NCBI GenBank assembly: GCA_000434935.1
Contig: FR882184.1
Span: 1,286-27,308, forward strand
Length of the DNA stretch: 26,023 nt
Source of the DNA: Bacteroides sp. CAG:709
GTDB taxonomy: Bacteria; Bacteroidota; Bacteroidia; Bacteroidales; UBA932
Direction of reading: 5' to 3'
Part shown: in pieces, positions 1-8,314 of the stretch
Numbering within the stretch: the first letter of the stretch is position 1
How the letters are laid out: the number at the start of each line of letters is the position of its first letter
Notes under the pieces: generated by a model
The model's database searches: none
The model's input: only the letters and a program-made list of their open reading frames with translations
What the model was told of the DNA's origin: nothing
Program-made: the position numbers and the translations under genes

Positions 1-1085
1 TCGGCGGCATTGCGACAGCCGGCATCATAGGCATCATCAAATCTTTCGGCGTCATAAAATCTGCAGTCGGACTTGCAGCCGGCGAGTTCACCAAAAAGCC
101 GGGCGCCAAAGTCGAAGCCTGCGACCGCACCGATGAAGACATGCCGATGAAAAGCATTGTCTTCGGCATTGTCATAGCCCTCCTGGCGATTTTCGCATTC
201 TTCGCATTGGGCGGAGTCGTGGAAAACATCTGGCAGGCGCTGGTCGGCGTGCTCATCGTCGGCATCATTTCCTTCCTGTTCACGACCGTGGCTGCGAACG
301 CGATTGCGATCGTGGGCTCGAATCCGGTCAGCGGCATGACCCTCATGACATTGATAATCGCGTCATTGATACTCGTGGCCGTCGGCCTGAAGGGCAATGC
401 CGGTATGGCGGCGGCGCTGGTCATCGGCGGAGTCGTCTGCACCGCGCTGTCCGTCGCAGGTTCGTTCGTGACCGACCTGAAAATCGGATATTGGATCGGC
501 ACGACGCCTAAGAAGCAGGAAATCTGGAAGTTCGCGGGTGTCGCCGTCGCTGCTGCAACCGTCTGCGGCGTGATGCTCGTGCTGAACAAGACCTTCGGTT
601 TCACCGGGGACAATGCTCTCGTCGCGCCTCAGGCCAATGCCATGGCAGCTGTGATCCAGCCGCTTATGAACGGCGGCGGCGCTCCATGGGTCCTCTACGG
701 CATCGGCGCTCTCATCGCTATCATCCTGACAATGTGCAAGATACCGGCTCTTCCGTTCGCGCTCGGAATGTTCATCCCTATCGACCTGAACCTGCCGTTG
801 CTCGTCGGCGGCGGAATCTCCTGGTTCGTCGGCTCCCGCAGCAAGGACGCCAAGGTCAATGCCGAGAGACAGGAAAAAGGCACGCTCATCGCCTCCGGAT
901 TCATCGCCGGCGGTGCTCTGATGGGTGTCGTCAGCGCAATCCTCAAGTTTGCCAATGTCAATGTTTACTTGACCGACTGGCAGGCAATGTACGGTGAAGC
1001 TATCGCCATCATCCCTTATATCGCATTGATAGTCTTCATGATAGGGGTGGCAATGAAAGTGAATTATAAAAAACAACTACAATAA
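1..1085 (+). CDS. OPT-family oligopeptide transporter (3' part; 5' end outside window)
   Basis: The reading frame is open from the left edge (first full codon at base 3), so about 360 C-terminal residues are present and the start is missing. It encodes an inner-membrane transporter of the OPT family, which moves small peptides or metal chelates into the cytoplasm. Several long hydrophobic segments are visible, for instance SIVFGIVIALLAIFAFFALG and VLYGIGALIAIILTMCKIPA. The C-terminal stretch RQEKGTLIASGFIAGGALMG is a signature I recognise from bacterial OPT proteins, and it is followed by a last helix and the basic tail VNYKKQLQ. The pepT start codon follows the stop by 3 nt, so import and intracellular cleavage of peptides are very likely co-transcribed. 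An internal methionine at base 141 is not the true start, because the conserved frame continues upstream. Confidence 0.85.
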   Translation, partial: GGIATAGIIGIIKSFGVIKSAVGLAAGEFTKKPGAKVEACDRTDEDMPMKSIVFGIVIALLAIFAFFALGGVVENIWQALVGVLIVGIISFLFTTVAANAIAIVGSNPVSGMTLMTLIIASLILVAVGLKGNAGMAAALVIGGVVCTALSVAGSFVTDLKIGYWIGTTPKKQEIWKFAGVAVAAATVCGVMLVLNKTFGFTGDNALVAPQANAMAAVIQPLMNGGGAPWVLYGIGALIAIILTMCKIPALPFALGMFIPIDLNLPLLVGGGISWFVGSRSKDAKVNAERQEKGTLIASGFIAGGALMGVVSAILKFANVNVYLTDWQAMYGEAIAIIPYIALIVFMIGVAMKVNYKKQLQ

Positions 1086-1088
1086 TTT

Positions 1089-2309
1089 ATGGAAAAGATA
1101 TTGGACAGATTCCTGAGATATGTCGCTATCGACACTCAGTCTGATGAAAATTCGGAGTCACAGCCAAGTGCGGCCAAGGAACTGGATTTATTGAAATTGC
1201 TCTGCAAGGAGCTGAACGACATGGGAGTAGAGGCCACGCTCGACGAGTACGGCTACGTGATGGGCTCCATACCGTCAAACATTGACAAGAAAGTTCCCGC
1301 AATAGGCTTCATCGCTCACGTGGATACGTCGCCTGATGCTTCCGGAAAAGACGTCAAACCGCAGATTATCAAGGACTACGACGGCGGTGACATCGAGCTG
1401 AAGGGTGTGCCGGGACTGTTCCTGAAGCCGTCCGAATTCCCTGAGCTGCTGGCCCACAAGGGCGAGACCATCATCACCACTGACGGCACTACGCTGCTAG
1501 GAGCTGACGACAAGGCGGGTGTTGCAGAGATTATGGACGCAGTACAATATATTGTAGAGCACCCTGAATTCAAACATGGTGACATAAAGATCGGCTTCAC
1601 TCCGGATGAGGAAATCGGCCGCGGTGTCGTGAAGTTCGACGTGAAGCGCTTCGGTGCCGACTACGCCTACACGATGGACGGCGGCGAAATCGGCGAGCTC
1701 GAGTTCGAGAATTTCAATGCTGCTTCCGCCAAAATCCATATCCAGGGGCGCAATGTCCACCCGGGCTACGCGAAGGACAAGATGAAAAACGCCATCCTTA
1801 TCGGCATGGAGTTCAATGACTTGCTCCCTATCGGCCAGCGTCCTGAGCTGACAGAGGGTTATGATGGTTTCTTCCACATCATCAGTTTCAAGGGTTCCGT
1901 CGAGGAGGCCGATTTCGGCTACATCATTCGCGACCACGACCGCAAGAAGTTCGAGGAGAAGAAGGAGCTTATAGGTCAATGTGTCAATTTCATCAATGTG
2001 AAATATGGAGAGGGTACTGCGACTCTGGATGTCAAGGACCAGTACTACAACATGCGTGAGCAAGTGGAGCCATACTATTTCATCGTGGAAAAGGCGGTCA
2101 AGGCCATGGAGATGGCAGGCATCAAACCGAAGATCCAGCCTATCCGAGGCGGCACTGACGGAGCGAATCTTTCATTCAAAGGCCTCCCATGCCCGAACAT
2201 CTTCGCCGGCGGCATGAATTTCCACGGCAAGATGGAGTTCGCCCCTCTCGAGAACATCGAAAAGGCTTCCGAGGTGGTTCTGAACATCATCAAGCTGTTC
2301 GCGGAATAG
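1089..2309 (+). CDS. pepT: Peptidase T (tripeptide aminopeptidase, M20B)
   Basis: This cytoplasmic zinc aminopeptidase removes the N-terminal residue from tripeptides. Its 406 aa match the usual PepT length. The M20 metal and catalytic residues are visible: H77 and D79 in AHVDTSPDASGKDVKPQ, the bridging D140 in LLGADDKAGVAE, and the general base with its neighbouring ligand at E174/E175 in TPDEEIGRG. The DGGEIGELEFENFNAA segment is at about 196-211. The C-terminal run PIRGGTDGANLSFKGLPCPN followed by GGMNFHGKMEF supplies the last histidine ligand. The gene starts 3 nt after the OPT transporter stop and is followed by a strong terminator, so the pair forms a peptide-utilisation unit. No truncation or missing motif was seen. 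Confidence 0.96.
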   Translation: MEKILDRFLRYVAIDTQSDENSESQPSAAKELDLLKLLCKELNDMGVEATLDEYGYVMGSIPSNIDKKVPAIGFIAHVDTSPDASGKDVKPQIIKDYDGGDIELKGVPGLFLKPSEFPELLAHKGETIITTDGTTLLGADDKAGVAEIMDAVQYIVEHPEFKHGDIKIGFTPDEEIGRGVVKFDVKRFGADYAYTMDGGEIGELEFENFNAASAKIHIQGRNVHPGYAKDKMKNAILIGMEFNDLLPIGQRPELTEGYDGFFHIISFKGSVEEADFGYIIRDHDRKKFEEKKELIGQCVNFINVKYGEGTATLDVKDQYYNMREQVEPYYFIVEKAVKAMEMAGIKPKIQPIRGGTDGANLSFKGLPCPNIFAGGMNFHGKMEFAPLENIEKASEVVLNIIKLFAE

Positions 2310-2347
2310 TCTGCGCGGCGGAAGGAGAAGCCTCTTAAAATCTACAG

Positions 2348-2381
2348 AACAAGTTGGCACATATATGCCAACTTGTTTTTT
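2348..2381 (+). terminator. Rho-independent terminator after pepT
   Basis: A perfect 12-bp inverted repeat (2348-2359 with 2366-2377, arms AACAAGTTGGCA and TGCCAACTTGTT) encloses the 6-nt loop CATATA and runs into TTTT. It sits 38 nt after the pepT stop and just before the promoter of the next module, so it should insulate that module from peptidase transcription. Confidence 0.9.
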
Positions 2382-2390
2382 ATTCCGAAT

Positions 2391-2437
2391 AAAAACAATA
2401 TAAATATTGTACAATGTGTATATTGTTTTTATCTTTG
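2391..2437 (+). promoter_or_regulatory. Promoter with overlapping operator-like inverted repeat, toxin-antitoxin module
   Basis: The -7 box TATCTTTG (2430-2437) fits the Bacteroidota TAnnTTTG consensus exactly, with a TTG at 2407-2409 and 20 nt between them. A perfect 12-bp inverted repeat, AAAAACAATATA (2391-2402) and TATATTGTTTTT (2419-2430), brackets the TTG and ends on the first base of the -7 box. The 16-nt spacer contains the palindrome ATTGTACAAT. This is the geometry of an autorepressed promoter. The likely repressor is the HTH protein encoded at 2996-3364, alone or with its partner; that assignment is inference. Transcription would start near 2443, giving a very short leader before the ATG at 2455. 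Confidence 0.75.
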
Positions 2438-2454
2438 TGAAAAAGAACTACAAA

Positions 2455-3012
2455 ATGACTTTTGATAAAATATTGGATGACGGAAGGCTCTGGGCAGTAC
2501 GGTACGATGAAAAAGAACAAAACTGCTTCGATGAATTGTTTGACCGGTGGTATGACATGCAGTGGCTGAAGTCATTCTTCACGGAGAATCTTTCGGATTT
2601 AAGCGCCTACTTCCACATCACAGATGTATATAAGGCCATAATGGAAACAATAGAGGACGCATCCACTTTGGAATGCCTGATGCTGGACATAAGTCCGGAC
2701 GCAAACCTAAATACACTTTTCAGACATCTTGAAAACAATAGATTCTCAGAAATGACATTAGGAAAAGAGAAAGCGAGAGGAAAAAGCGTCCACAAACATT
2801 CCTCTTGGTTAAGGATATATGCAATCAAAATTGAAGACGGCATCTACGTAGTAACCGGAGGAGCAATAAAACTGACGGCTACGATGTCTGAAAGAACACA
2901 CACTCTCGCGGAACTGGCTAAAATGGAGATGGTTAGAAATTATTTCATTGACAATGGCGTTTTTGACAAAGAAGGATTAAATGATTATATAAACCATGAG
3001 CAAGGCAACTGA
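2455..3012 (+). CDS. Putative toxin of a type II toxin-antitoxin module (uncharacterised Bacteroidota family)
   Basis: A soluble 185-aa protein with no signal peptide or membrane segment. I recognise it only as a hypothetical protein that recurs in Bacteroidota directly before an XRE-type regulator. Features include the acidic start MTFDKILDDGRLWAVRYDEK, the segment TLECLMLDISPDANLNTLFR at about 80-99, and a basic region KEKARGKSVHKHSSWLRIYA followed by TGGAIKLTATMSERTHTL. The basic-plus-SWLRIYAIK part loosely recalls the beta-strand core of HigB/RelE-like toxins, but no catalytic residue can be assigned. The start at 2455 is preferred over an in-frame ATG at 2407 because the promoter's -7 box lies between them. 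It overlaps the next gene by 17 nt, implying coupled translation. The role is inferred from context. Confidence 0.65.
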   Translation: MTFDKILDDGRLWAVRYDEKEQNCFDELFDRWYDMQWLKSFFTENLSDLSAYFHITDVYKAIMETIEDASTLECLMLDISPDANLNTLFRHLENNRFSEMTLGKEKARGKSVHKHSSWLRIYAIKIEDGIYVVTGGAIKLTATMSERTHTLAELAKMEMVRNYFIDNGVFDKEGLNDYINHEQGN

Positions 3013-3364
3013 ATTTTTGAACAATCACCAATCTGCAACACCTTCAAAGTGGAAGGAAGCGGCTGAATGGAGAAGAAAGAATGAGAACTGGCTGAAATAT
3101 TCCAGAGTCATAACGATGAAAACCATGCAGGCTATGGATAAGCAGTCTGTCACTCAGTCCATACTTGCCAAGCGGATGGGATGTAGTCAACAATATGTCT
3201 CCAATCTGCTCAAGGGAAACTCAAACATGACATTGGAAACGATATCACGCATAGAAACAGCGCTCAACATTGACCTCATAGGATCCGCATTAAACTGTTT
3301 TGTTAACGGATATATGACAAGAGAAAAGACATCACGTCCACAATACCTGAACGATGGAGACTAA
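2996..3364 (+). CDS. XRE-family HTH protein, probable antitoxin (HigA-like)
   Basis: A 122-aa DNA-binding protein. The N-terminal part, including TPSKWKEAAEWRRKNENWLK, is charged and helical. A Cro/C1-type helix-turn-helix follows at about 48-100, with SVTQSILAKRMGCSQQYVSN as helices 2-3 and LKGNSNMTLETISRIETALN after it. The family architecture, toxin-like gene first and XRE regulator second with overlapping frames, resembles higBA order. It would neutralise the upstream protein and repress the promoter at 2391-2437. The stop codon (TAA at 3362-3364) overlaps the stop of the convergent OstA-like gene by 4 bp, so no intergenic space or terminator separates them. Confidence 0.75.
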   Translation: MSKATEFLNNHQSATPSKWKEAAEWRRKNENWLKYSRVITMKTMQAMDKQSVTQSILAKRMGCSQQYVSNLLKGNSNMTLETISRIETALNIDLIGSALNCFVNGYMTREKTSRPQYLNDGD

Positions 3365-6012
3365 GCCCCATCACCTGTAACCTCCACAGGCACTTCCACG
3401 GGAGTCCCGGCTGACTTCTCCGCTTCACGCGCCACTTTCACCGCCTCGCGGGCTGCACGCTCGGCCGCCTTGCGGTCTTCCTTCTCCTTTTTCTTGGCGA
3501 AAACTGCCTTGTACTTCTCCAGGCGGGCATTTTCCTTCGCCTCACGCGCCTCGATGGCCTTCAACTGCTTCAGTTTCTTGGCACGCAACTTGGCCGCCTT
3601 CTTATCCGCAGCCAACTTGGCCTTGGCAGCATCCAGGCTGTCCAGACGCGCCCACTTCGCCTCACGTGCGGCATCCTTCGCGGCACGAAGCGAATCACGC
3701 TGCGCCTTCTTCAATGCAGCGGCATCAAGTACGGCAGCCTTGACGGAAGAAGAATCCGAAGACATTGACAATGAATCAGTTGTCGCCTTGGTAGAATCGG
3801 CTACAGCCGGAACTGCAGCATTGAGCGAATCCTTAGGCGGAACATTGGCGAGAGAATCCGGCGACTGCACGGACGCCGTATCGGCCGGCATGACGCGCGC
3901 AGCCTCCTTTTTGCGGGCCTTTGCATCTGCCTTGGCTAGCCTTCCGCGCTCGATTTCCTTCATCACGCCAGGCATATAACCCGGATAAAACTTGTCGGTA
4001 TACTCAAACGACGTTCTCGGACGAGCCGCGTAACGTGAACGCTCTGAAGGCCTTATGGAATATGGCGTCACATCCTGCCTGCCGGAAGGACGAAGCTCGG
4101 GCTGCCACGAGAAACCCTTCAGCACACGCTCCTCACTCGTCATCTGCGCCACCGGATAACCGTCATTCTTCGCAGACTCGAAATAATAAACCCGGTCAAT
4201 ATCCCCGTTTTTGAAATACGCACTCAGCATCTTCGCCTCGCTCTTGTTCACGGTCGCGTAAACACTATCCTCCTGCAGATAGAAAATCGCATTGGCATCA
4301 CCCATCGCATCGAAACGCGACAACGCACCGGTAGTGTCGAAATAAGCAAGCATCTCCGTAGCGCGGATCTGGTCGTAGCACAACGTATCTTCCTTGATGA
4401 TAATGAACGCATTGGACATCAGACTCGCCTTCTGCAGCGACTGGTTTTTCAGAACAGCGAAAAGACTGTCCGCCGAATACTGCCTGTTCGATTCATTCCA
4501 CACGACAGGCCTCTCATACATCCTCACCAATGAATCCAAGTCATTGTAAGCCAGTGAATCGCAGGCAATCTGAATATCTGATTTATAAAGCTTTACGTTC
4601 TTTACAGCGGTAATGAAACTGATTTTCGTGGAATCCAGCGGCTCCGGAATACTATCTTTCTGAACAGCGAGCGAATCCGTTGCTGACGCCAGAGAATCAG
4701 CCCCGACCGCAAGAGAATCCAACCCGACAGCCAATGAATTCAGGCCCGTTGCCGACGAATCCGTCCCCACCGGCTTCGAGTCCAGCCCTGCGGCCGCAGC
4801 ATTCGGGTCAATGCCTTTGTCCACGGCACCCCCTTTCGGCGCCTTCACATCACCCTCCACCTTGTCCGCACCACCTTTCTTGCCACCTTTAGGCCTGTTC
4901 GGATCATTCTCCGCAGCCTTTGCCGCAGCCTCAGCCGCCTCCTTCGCCGCTTTCTGGCGATAATTCTGGACAGCATCCACAGACAAGTCCTCAAGACGAG
5001 ACTTGGCGGCACTCTTCACGGCATCCTCTATCTGGAACATCATAAGAGACTGAGCCACAATCGAATCCGCGCCGAAATACACCGAATCAGGCGGCGCGGT
5101 TTCCGACTTCACCACCCCGATGACAGCCGGTTCGCGCGTCATGACCAGTCGTGACAATGAATCCGTATACAGCATCCTTCCGGCGACAGCCGACATATCC
5201 CGCGTCGTATCCGTAACCTGCGCATTGCCAAGAAGTTCAATGTCTCCGATAGAACGATAGTAGAACAATGAGTCCGCCCATCCCTCCTGCGTGTCGCTCA
5301 TACCATGGACATCCCGGCGGAAAAGGAAAATCTCCCTGTTGCGGTCATACCATCCGGCATTGGAAGACAACATGTTGTCCTCGCTCCATGCATCGGTACC
5401 GAAACCGAAAGATGCCTTGTTCCGGGCAGAATCATATACGAGATTCGTCGTCTTCACGAATACGGAATCCGTGAACATATTGACATTGTCGGAAAATGTG
5501 AACGTCTTCGCCTTCGAATCGTAAGTACCTGTGCGACTTTCGATTACCTGACCTTCGGCATCCTTCATGGAACCGCCGTTGAAAAATATCGCGACGCTGT
5601 CACGCGTATTGTAGTCAAGGAATTCCGTACGGAGAACATTGTGGTCCTTGTCCTCCAGCTGCACCAGCGAACCGCGGAACTCGGCCAGGTCACGGTCCAC
5701 ATAATAGGTGAGCTTGTCACCGGTCAGAACCGTCTGGTCCTGAAGGATTTTCACATTGCTGATAGCGAAAATTTCATTGGTCCGCACATTCCAGAGCGCG
5801 GTATCGCAAATGAGAAAAGTGTCATTGTGCAGGAAACGCGCCGGCCCCGTAACCTTGCGGTAATCCACCCCGTCCTTTTCTATCAATTCCATGGACTGCG
5901 CGCTCAACAGGCGTACAAGAGAATCCACCTGACTGCCTTTTTCCTGGGCAGACAGGCGGAAAAACATTGACAGAAATATCAATCCCGCTATGAGACTTCT
6001 GCGAAAAGTCAT
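3361..6012 (-). CDS. OstA/LptA-like periplasmic protein with long low-complexity regions
   Basis: An 883-aa exported protein with an N-terminal signal peptide (MTFRRSLIAGLIFLSMFFRLSAQ). Residues about 30-330 form OstA-like beta-jellyroll repeats: segments such as GPARFLHNDTFLICDTALWN, TDKLTYY-type strands and SGTYDSKAKTFTF-type strands resemble the LptA/LptD N-domain that carries lipopolysaccharide across the periplasm. A second OstA-like stretch follows at about 465-620. Between them lie an alanine/lysine linker and eight seven-residue DSLAV-type repeats (409-464). The C-terminal 200 residues are Ala/Lys/Asp/Glu rich, probably a long charged helix. It begins 2 nt after the surA stop, so it is the last gene of the guaB-lipoprotein-surA-OstA operon. 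A role in LPS/outer-membrane assembly is inferred from the domain and from SurA next door. No terminator is visible downstream. Confidence 0.85.
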   Translation of the reverse strand: MTFRRSLIAGLIFLSMFFRLSAQEKGSQVDSLVRLLSAQSMELIEKDGVDYRKVTGPARFLHNDTFLICDTALWNVRTNEIFAISNVKILQDQTVLTGDKLTYYVDRDLAEFRGSLVQLEDKDHNVLRTEFLDYNTRDSVAIFFNGGSMKDAEGQVIESRTGTYDSKAKTFTFSDNVNMFTDSVFVKTTNLVYDSARNKASFGFGTDAWSEDNMLSSNAGWYDRNREIFLFRRDVHGMSDTQEGWADSLFYYRSIGDIELLGNAQVTDTTRDMSAVAGRMLYTDSLSRLVMTREPAVIGVVKSETAPPDSVYFGADSIVAQSLMMFQIEDAVKSAAKSRLEDLSVDAVQNYRQKAAKEAAEAAAKAAENDPNRPKGGKKGGADKVEGDVKAPKGGAVDKGIDPNAAAAGLDSKPVGTDSSATGLNSLAVGLDSLAVGADSLASATDSLAVQKDSIPEPLDSTKISFITAVKNVKLYKSDIQIACDSLAYNDLDSLVRMYERPVVWNESNRQYSADSLFAVLKNQSLQKASLMSNAFIIIKEDTLCYDQIRATEMLAYFDTTGALSRFDAMGDANAIFYLQEDSVYATVNKSEAKMLSAYFKNGDIDRVYYFESAKNDGYPVAQMTSEERVLKGFSWQPELRPSGRQDVTPYSIRPSERSRYAARPRTSFEYTDKFYPGYMPGVMKEIERGRLAKADAKARKKEAARVMPADTASVQSPDSLANVPPKDSLNAAVPAVADSTKATTDSLSMSSDSSSVKAAVLDAAALKKAQRDSLRAAKDAAREAKWARLDSLDAAKAKLAADKKAAKLRAKKLKQLKAIEAREAKENARLEKYKAVFAKKKEKEDRKAAERAAREAVKVAREAEKSAGTPVEVPVEVTGDGA
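4621..4788 (-). repeat. Eight 21-bp units encoding a seven-residue DSLAV repeat
   Basis: Inside the OstA-like gene, 168 nt encode eight consecutive heptapeptides: GLDSKPV, GTDSSAT, GLNSLAV, GLDSLAV, GADSLAS, ATDSLAV, QKDSIPE, PLDSTKI (residues 409-464). The central units are best conserved and the ends have decayed. Codons vary between units (for example serine and leucine codons), so the array is not a fresh slippage product. It links the two folded OstA-like parts. Confidence 0.8.
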
Positions 6013-6014
6013 AA

Positions 6015-7406
6015 TTATTTCTCAGATGTGCCCTCTTTTGCGACCTTGTTCCAGCCGTCGCGTGAGAACTCGCAATTCTTGAAGAGAGGGTCAATGACTA
6101 TATATGTAGTTTTTATCTTACCGTCAATGAATTCGTCGATGGCCGCATTCTGCTCCTTGGCACGTGCCTCTTCGAGCAAGTCGCTGTAATCATTGTCGAA
6201 AGAAGCGGTATGCGCCGGAATAATCTTGTCGACGCGGATAATCTTATATACGGTATTGCCGTCGCGTCCCTCATTGTCCTTGGACGCCACCGGCTCCGAA
6301 ATCTCGCCCTCCTTCAAATCCTTGATAGCCGCATAGTCCTGAGGCTTCAGCTGGTCAATCTCGAAATACGAAGAACCGGTATTAGGGTCAGCCATCTGAC
6401 CGCCGTTGGTCTTCGTCTGCGCGTCCTGAGAATAGAACTTCGCAGCAAGCTCGAACGTCACAGCGTCATTCTGAATCTCCGTCTTCAACGAATCGAGAGT
6501 AGCGAATGCTTTCTGCCTGTCCTGGTCTGTGTATGAAGGCTTTATGAGGATGTGACGAGCATTGAACATGTCACCTTTCTTCTCCAGCACTTCGATGATA
6601 TGGAATCCGTCAGGGGTCTCGACAATCTGCGAAATGACGCCAGGTTTCAGCGCCATTGCCGCATCGGAAAACGCCGGCCAGAAAATGGACTTGGACGCCA
6701 TTCCGAGCTCGCCGCCCTTTCTCGCGCTACCAGGGTCCTCAGAATAAATACGGGCCAATGTCGAGAATTTCTCGCCGTTGATAATTCTCTCACGGATGCT
6801 CAGAAGCTTCTCTTTCACAGCGAGATTCGCATTCTCACGGTCCGGATAGATGCTGATCTGGCTGAGCTGGTACTTGACCGGCACCATCGGCAGGTCCTCA
6901 GGATCCGTCTCGGAAATATACTTCTTCACATCATGAGGCGTAAGCTCAGGAATCGACGAGGCGATCTGCTGCTGCATCTGCTGGGTAAGCGACATGTCCT
7001 CCAACTGCTGCCTCCATTCCTGACGAAGCTTGTAAATCGGCTTGCCATAGAACTTCTCCACCTCGTCATCGCCACCGAAATTTGTCTGAATCTGCGCCAT
7101 CCTCTGGTCCAGGGAGCTGTTCACCATCTCCTGGTTCACCGAAAGGGAGTCAAGTCTCGCCTGCATGAGGAACAGCTTGGAATCCATCATGTGCTCCAGC
7201 TGCTCGCAACGCATGTTCTTGTCGGAATACATGCCCTGCATACGCATATACAATATCTCCTGTTCCAGCTGGGACAACGAGATCATCTCGTTACCGACCA
7301 CGGCTATAGTCTTGTCAATGAGCCCGTTAGGGTACGTCTGCGCAAAGCCGCATACCGGCAGGACGAGCGCCATTACAGATACTGTCAGTTTCAGAATATT
7401 TTTCAT
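6015..7406 (-). CDS. surA: SurA-like periplasmic peptidyl-prolyl isomerase/chaperone
   Basis: A 463-aa exported protein with signal peptide MKNILKLTVSVMALVLPVCG and cleavage likely after FAQ. An N-terminal SurA chaperone region (about 27-165) contains IDKTIAVVGNEMISLSQLEQ. Two parvulin-type domains follow: the first at about 178-274 (SEDPGSARKGGELGMASK, ending TPDGFHIIEV) and the second at about 283-391 (ARHILIKP, then YSQDAQTKTNGGQMAD). In the family SurA escorts unfolded beta-barrel proteins across the periplasm to the BAM complex. It lies 33 nt after the lipoprotein gene and 2 nt before the OstA-like gene, in one operon. Bacteroidota often carry several SurA paralogues, so the symbol indicates family rather than strict orthology. 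Confidence 0.85.
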   Translation of the reverse strand: MKNILKLTVSVMALVLPVCGFAQTYPNGLIDKTIAVVGNEMISLSQLEQEILYMRMQGMYSDKNMRCEQLEHMMDSKLFLMQARLDSLSVNQEMVNSSLDQRMAQIQTNFGGDDEVEKFYGKPIYKLRQEWRQQLEDMSLTQQMQQQIASSIPELTPHDVKKYISETDPEDLPMVPVKYQLSQISIYPDRENANLAVKEKLLSIRERIINGEKFSTLARIYSEDPGSARKGGELGMASKSIFWPAFSDAAMALKPGVISQIVETPDGFHIIEVLEKKGDMFNARHILIKPSYTDQDRQKAFATLDSLKTEIQNDAVTFELAAKFYSQDAQTKTNGGQMADPNTGSSYFEIDQLKPQDYAAIKDLKEGEISEPVASKDNEGRDGNTVYKIIRVDKIIPAHTASFDNDYSDLLEEARAKEQNAAIDEFIDGKIKTTYIVIDPLFKNCEFSRDGWNKVAKEGTSEK

Positions 7407-7439
7407 GTTTCTTCGATATTCATTATTGGTCCAACCCCA

Positions 7440-8312
7440 TCAATAGATGATGAAATTTTCCTGATTGCGCGCATTCTCTATCAAGTCCCGTTCCAAACCG
7501 TTCAGCAACGCCTGTTTTCTGGTGCTGAGTATGATGTCCTTGATTCTTTCGCGATAATAATCCACCGGACCGGTCTCGCCGGCCTTCTTCAAGCTCCCGA
7601 TATAGGCGATGTTCAGGTTCCCGTTATCATCCGGAATCTCCACCACCCCGTCCTTCAGCATTGAAAACACTGTACCATAGTCAGTTCCGAACTCCCGGGA
7701 CAGTCGCACGAGGTCTATCCACTTGCCGCCGAAATCCGTGTACCTGAACGCCGAATAGGACGCGACACTGTCCGCCTCCATCTGGTCCTCCGGCTTGTCC
7801 GACTTCATTTTTTTCTTGATGATCTCCAGATTCGGTGAATCCGAGGAAATCGACAGGAAACGCGCCTTCGCTATCGGCAGCGACAGCTTGAAAGTCTCGA
7901 TATGCGCCTCGTAGTATTTCTCTATCTGCGCATCCGTCACAGCCGTGTCAAGCCTCTGGTTCACATATTTCTGCTCATAACGGTACTTCAGCAGCGACCG
8001 CCTGTAGTCCTCCAGTTCCTTGTCCACGTTCTTCTCGCTTTTAGACAATTCCTTCTCGGCCACATCGATGAACGCCATGTCCGACGCCCACGAATTGATG
8101 TATTGGAGCGCCAGCCGCGTACTGTCCTCCGGGCTCGCCGAATCCGGAATATACGCATTCAGGTCCGATGCATACAGCTTGTGATTGCCGATTTTGGCCA
8201 CCACGCGCCCGTCATGAACAAACGACGTAATCGTCTTGCACGAATTCAGCCACGGCAAGACGATTACTAAAAGGCAAACGCCGAAAATATTCAGAAGTCT
8301 GTTTCCGATCAA
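7440..8312 (-). CDS. SurA/PPIase-like lipoprotein
   Basis: A 290-aa lipoprotein. The signal peptide MIGNRLLNIFGVCLLVIVLP ends in the lipobox WLNSC, giving lipidation at C25. The mature part starts VVAKIGNHKLYASDLNAYIP, the usual opening of a SurA-type N-terminal domain, and continues as long charged helices (AEKELSKSEKNVDKELEDYR). A clear parvulin catalytic segment is missing, so it is probably a periplasm-facing chaperone rather than an active isomerase (inference). The start codon is TTG, 2 nt after the guaB stop; no ATG or GTG upstream in this frame would fit, and an in-frame TAA lies six codons before it. It bridges guaB and surA in the operon. Confidence 0.75.
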   Translation of the reverse strand: MIGNRLLNIFGVCLLVIVLPWLNSCKTITSFVHDGRVVAKIGNHKLYASDLNAYIPDSASPEDSTRLALQYINSWASDMAFIDVAEKELSKSEKNVDKELEDYRRSLLKYRYEQKYVNQRLDTAVTDAQIEKYYEAHIETFKLSLPIAKARFLSISSDSPNLEIIKKKMKSDKPEDQMEADSVASYSAFRYTDFGGKWIDLVRLSREFGTDYGTVFSMLKDGVVEIPDDNGNLNIAYIGSLKKAGETGPVDYYRERIKDIILSTRKQALLNGLERDLIENARNQENFIIY

Positions 8313-8314
8313 TT

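Noticed and set aside
2407..2454. Upstream ATG that would lengthen the toxin-like protein by 16 residues.
   Set aside because: It lies before the -7 box, so it would not be in the mRNA, and the extra residues derive from the operator repeat.
3470..5970. Several plus-strand open frames opposite the OstA-like gene.
   Set aside because: Antisense shadows of a GC-rich, repetitive coding sequence; the minus strand has the signal peptide and domain matches.
6210..7664. Long plus-strand frames opposite surA and the lipoprotein.
   Set aside because: Their translations are His/Arg/Leu-rich antisense products without known motifs.
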